Below are positions 62,320 through 64,000 of a DNA stretch of 64,000 nt, in pieces (positions within the stretch are counted from its first letter, which is position 1; each line of letters begins with the position of its first letter). Source of the DNA: Nostoc sp. UHCC 0702 (GTDB lineage: Bacteria > Cyanobacteriota > Cyanobacteriia > Cyanobacteriales > Nostocaceae). A program made the translations under genes and the position numbers. A model generated the notes under the pieces. That model was not told the DNA's origin. It saw only the letters and a list, made by a program, of their open reading frames with translations, and ran no database searches. The DNA lies in the NCBI GenBank assembly GCA_017164015.1, contig CP071065.1:7159501-7223500 (forward strand), read 5' to 3'.

Positions 62320-62472
62320 ACTGTTCTCCTGTAAGGCGATTTTTATAAAAACTCACAATCTATTATCGTATCACTTTACGTTTATAAAATAAAGATTCCG
62401 GTGAAAAGTCAAGAGTCAATAGTCCAAAGTCACAAGTCAAGAGTTTTAGACCATTGACTATTGACTGTTGAT

Positions 62473-62985
62473 TTAACTGACACTAATAATCCAGGTTCCC
62501 AGGTAACGCAGTAGTGGTACATCTCCTGGGGAAAGAACCTGGCAGTTGAAATAAAAAGTACCACCGAATGCTGGGTTTTGCACGTTAGATAGGACTAACT
62601 CCACCTTATTACCTGCTGGGACTGGCTCTTGGGGAAAAATTTCTAATACGCGGCCTTCTTTGTCCCATTTGACTTCAGATAGGGCAACTTTTTTATTTTT
62701 AACCCTCACCTCTACCTTTTTGGGGTCAAATCTTCCTTTGTAATAATTTGGGTAGGTAATGGCGAACTGAGCAACCGCCAATTTCATTTTTTTCTCTGGA
62801 ATCCGGAGAATGTAGCGATCGCGGTTATTTGTTTGCCCACCAAAATCTAACCGGAAGGGCAGCTGATTTTCGCTTTTGACACCGCTAAACAGCGTTAAAC
62901 CAGGTAGGCTTTGCGCCCAAGTCATGACTGGAAACCCAGCCAGCAAACAGCTTGTTACGGCTACAGCAGAAAGTAAACGGCGCAT
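62473..62985 (-). CDS. DUF2808 secreted protein
   Basis: 170 residues. Signal peptide MRRLLSAVAVTSCLLAGFP to about AQS. The mature part GLTLFSGV, LPFRLDFGGQTNNRDRYILRIP, LAVAQFAITYPNYYKGRFDPKKVEVRV and IFPQEPVPAGNKVELVLSNVQNPAFGGTFYFNCQV is the DUF2808 pattern, periplasmic and of unknown function in cyanobacteria. Confidence 0.9.
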   Translation of the reverse strand: MRRLLSAVAVTSCLLAGFPVMTWAQSLPGLTLFSGVKSENQLPFRLDFGGQTNNRDRYILRIPEKKMKLAVAQFAITYPNYYKGRFDPKKVEVRVKNKKVALSEVKWDKEGRVLEIFPQEPVPAGNKVELVLSNVQNPAFGGTFYFNCQVLSPGDVPLLRYLGTWIISVS

Positions 62986-63841
62986 AGTTTAGGCTCCTCT
63001 CACAACAATTAGGTTTTTTATCTAAAAAACTCACATTTAGTATTCGTAACTAAACTTTACTACTGACTTCCTGACATTTGACGTTAAATGTAAACAAAAA
63101 GTGCCATTTGCCTTAGCAGCCTGTCCTCAGTAAAAATACTTTGTAATTTATTTAACCGAAAGCATTGTAACAAAAATCTCTTTGTAGAATAGGCATTTCT
63201 GCTCTCAGATGAGTCAAATTTTAACTCGATAGAAACACAGGAGGGTTTTGATTGTGTTTCTAAATATGTATAAGTGTATCTTAATTTAAGATTTTTGTTA
63301 TAAAAATTGAGCCATGTCATTAGCGATCGCCATTTAACTTAGGATAGATTGTTTAAGATAAGCTTGGTCAGAGTGATAATCATTAAAAATTAGTTGAGAA
63401 ATAATCAAGCTTCAAAAATTTGCTAAATATTGCACTATGTAAGAAAAAGAAGACCAAAATTTTTCAATCCCTAAAAGAAGTTGAAGACCAGATGCAAAGA
63501 AAGGGAATCAACATAGGATTTGCAATAGCATGTAAACCTACTTTTTTAACTATCAGCAAGCGTGAGTCTGCAAAAAATCAAGTGAGGCTTTGTCTGGAAA
63601 ACCAAGACTGGCAAGCGAATTTAAGGTTGAATCTACCAAGAATGAACTTCCAAATCAAAAAATATCCCTTTGTAATTGTTCTTGCTGACAGTCAACGGTT
63701 GACTGTCAACAATCAACAACTTCAAGCTGGATTATTTCTTGGAGTTCCCTAAGTTTCAGTCTGGAACCAGAGTTAGAGACAACCCTAATCAGGGAAATTG
63801 CATATTTAGCAGGAATTAAGTATTTATCTCTAGGAGTTTTC
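62986..63841. other. intergenic region
   Basis: About 850 bp between divergent genes. It contains one GCGATCGC site, a TTGACTGTCAAC-type repeat near 63690-63720, and short frames judged spurious. The pntA promoter must lie near its right end; the pntA ATG has TAGGAG upstream. Confidence 0.5.
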
Positions 63842-64000
63842 ATGAAAATAGCAGTTGCTAAAGAAATAGAAGTTGGTGAACGTCGTGTGGCATTAAATCC
63901 TGACACCGTAGCCCGTTTAGTTAAACAGGGTTTGGAAGTTTGGGTAGAAACAGGAGCAGGAGAGCGTTCATTTTTTAGTGATTCTGCCTATGAAGCAGCA
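63842..64000 (+). CDS. pntA: NAD(P) transhydrogenase subunit alpha, 5' part
   Basis: 53 codons before the window ends. MKIAVAKEIEVGERRVALNPDTVARLVKQGLEVWVETGAGERSFF fits the start of cyanobacterial PntA; alanine dehydrogenase starts are similar but read differently. The enzyme couples proton transfer to hydride transfer between NADH and NADP. The C-terminal domains are outside the window, so the split subunit form cannot be checked. Confidence 0.82.
   Translation, partial: MKIAVAKEIEVGERRVALNPDTVARLVKQGLEVWVETGAGERSFFSDSAYEAA

Noticed and set aside
63420..63752. 110-codon frame upstream of pntA
   Set aside because: It begins at a TTG without a ribosome-binding site and its end is built from TTGACTGTCAAC-type repeat sequence.

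Overview
The window is chromosomal DNA from a filamentous, probably heterocyst-forming cyanobacterium (Nostoc/Anabaena-like). The evidence is the very frequent HIP1 octamer GCGATCGC, the many heptameric tandem repeats between genes, an xisH/xisI pair, and genes for light-dependent protochlorophyllide reductase, a PsbP-like protein, DUF1825 and DUF2808 proteins. There is also a PEP-CTERM protein and the cyanobacterial order rpmH-rnpA-PH-yidC-jag-DUF177. No tRNA, rRNA or CRISPR array was recognised.

Layout. 1-5.6 kb: a PabC-like lyase, a TPR-like protein, an unrecognised AT-rich three-gene module (2.1-4.6 kb) and xisH/xisI. 5.6-12.3 kb: a minus-strand central-carbon block (acetate kinase, transaldolase, pyruvate kinase, NAD-type GAPDH), interrupted by a truncated cNMP-binding protein gene and a secreted Arg/Tyr-repeat protein. 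13-16.7 kb: a spondin-domain PEP-CTERM protein, a stray IS200/IS605-type end, and succinate dehydrogenase flavoprotein. 17.2-24.2 kb: a tightly overlapping three-gene operon that reads as a PIWI-RE conflict system (PD-(D/E)xK nuclease, DinG-like Fe-S helicase, pPIWI_RE protein). 24.4-30.4 kb: por, a GDT1/UPF0016 cation exporter preceded by a probable yybP-ykoY manganese riboswitch, a TPR protein, and a homocysteine-biosynthesis (DUF39) protein.

30.5-40.8 kb: an IS605-like element with divergent tnpA and tnpB, 2.1 kb without ORFs, an S9 peptidase, a catalase-related/lipoxygenase fusion, candidate small-RNA signals and a complete MITE with perfect 16-bp terminal repeats and a 10-bp target duplication. 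41-52.5 kb: a GntR/FCD regulator facing leuA with two palindromic operators, a PHP phosphoesterase, signal peptidase I, HHH and TM2 proteins, DUF1825, a class A PBP, tyrS and pyrF. 53.3-55 kb: a second IS200/IS605 element with co-directional tnpA/tnpB. 55-64 kb: DUF2278-LTD protein, PsbP-like, Maf, the rpmH-to-DUF177 operon, DUF2808 and the start of pntA.

The most interesting parts are the PIWI-RE operon, the fused oxylipin enzyme with a Thr-His distal heme motif, two intact TnpB nucleases, the intact MITE, and the uncharacterised 2.1-4.6 kb module. All calls come from reading sequence and from memory of protein families; no searches were run.
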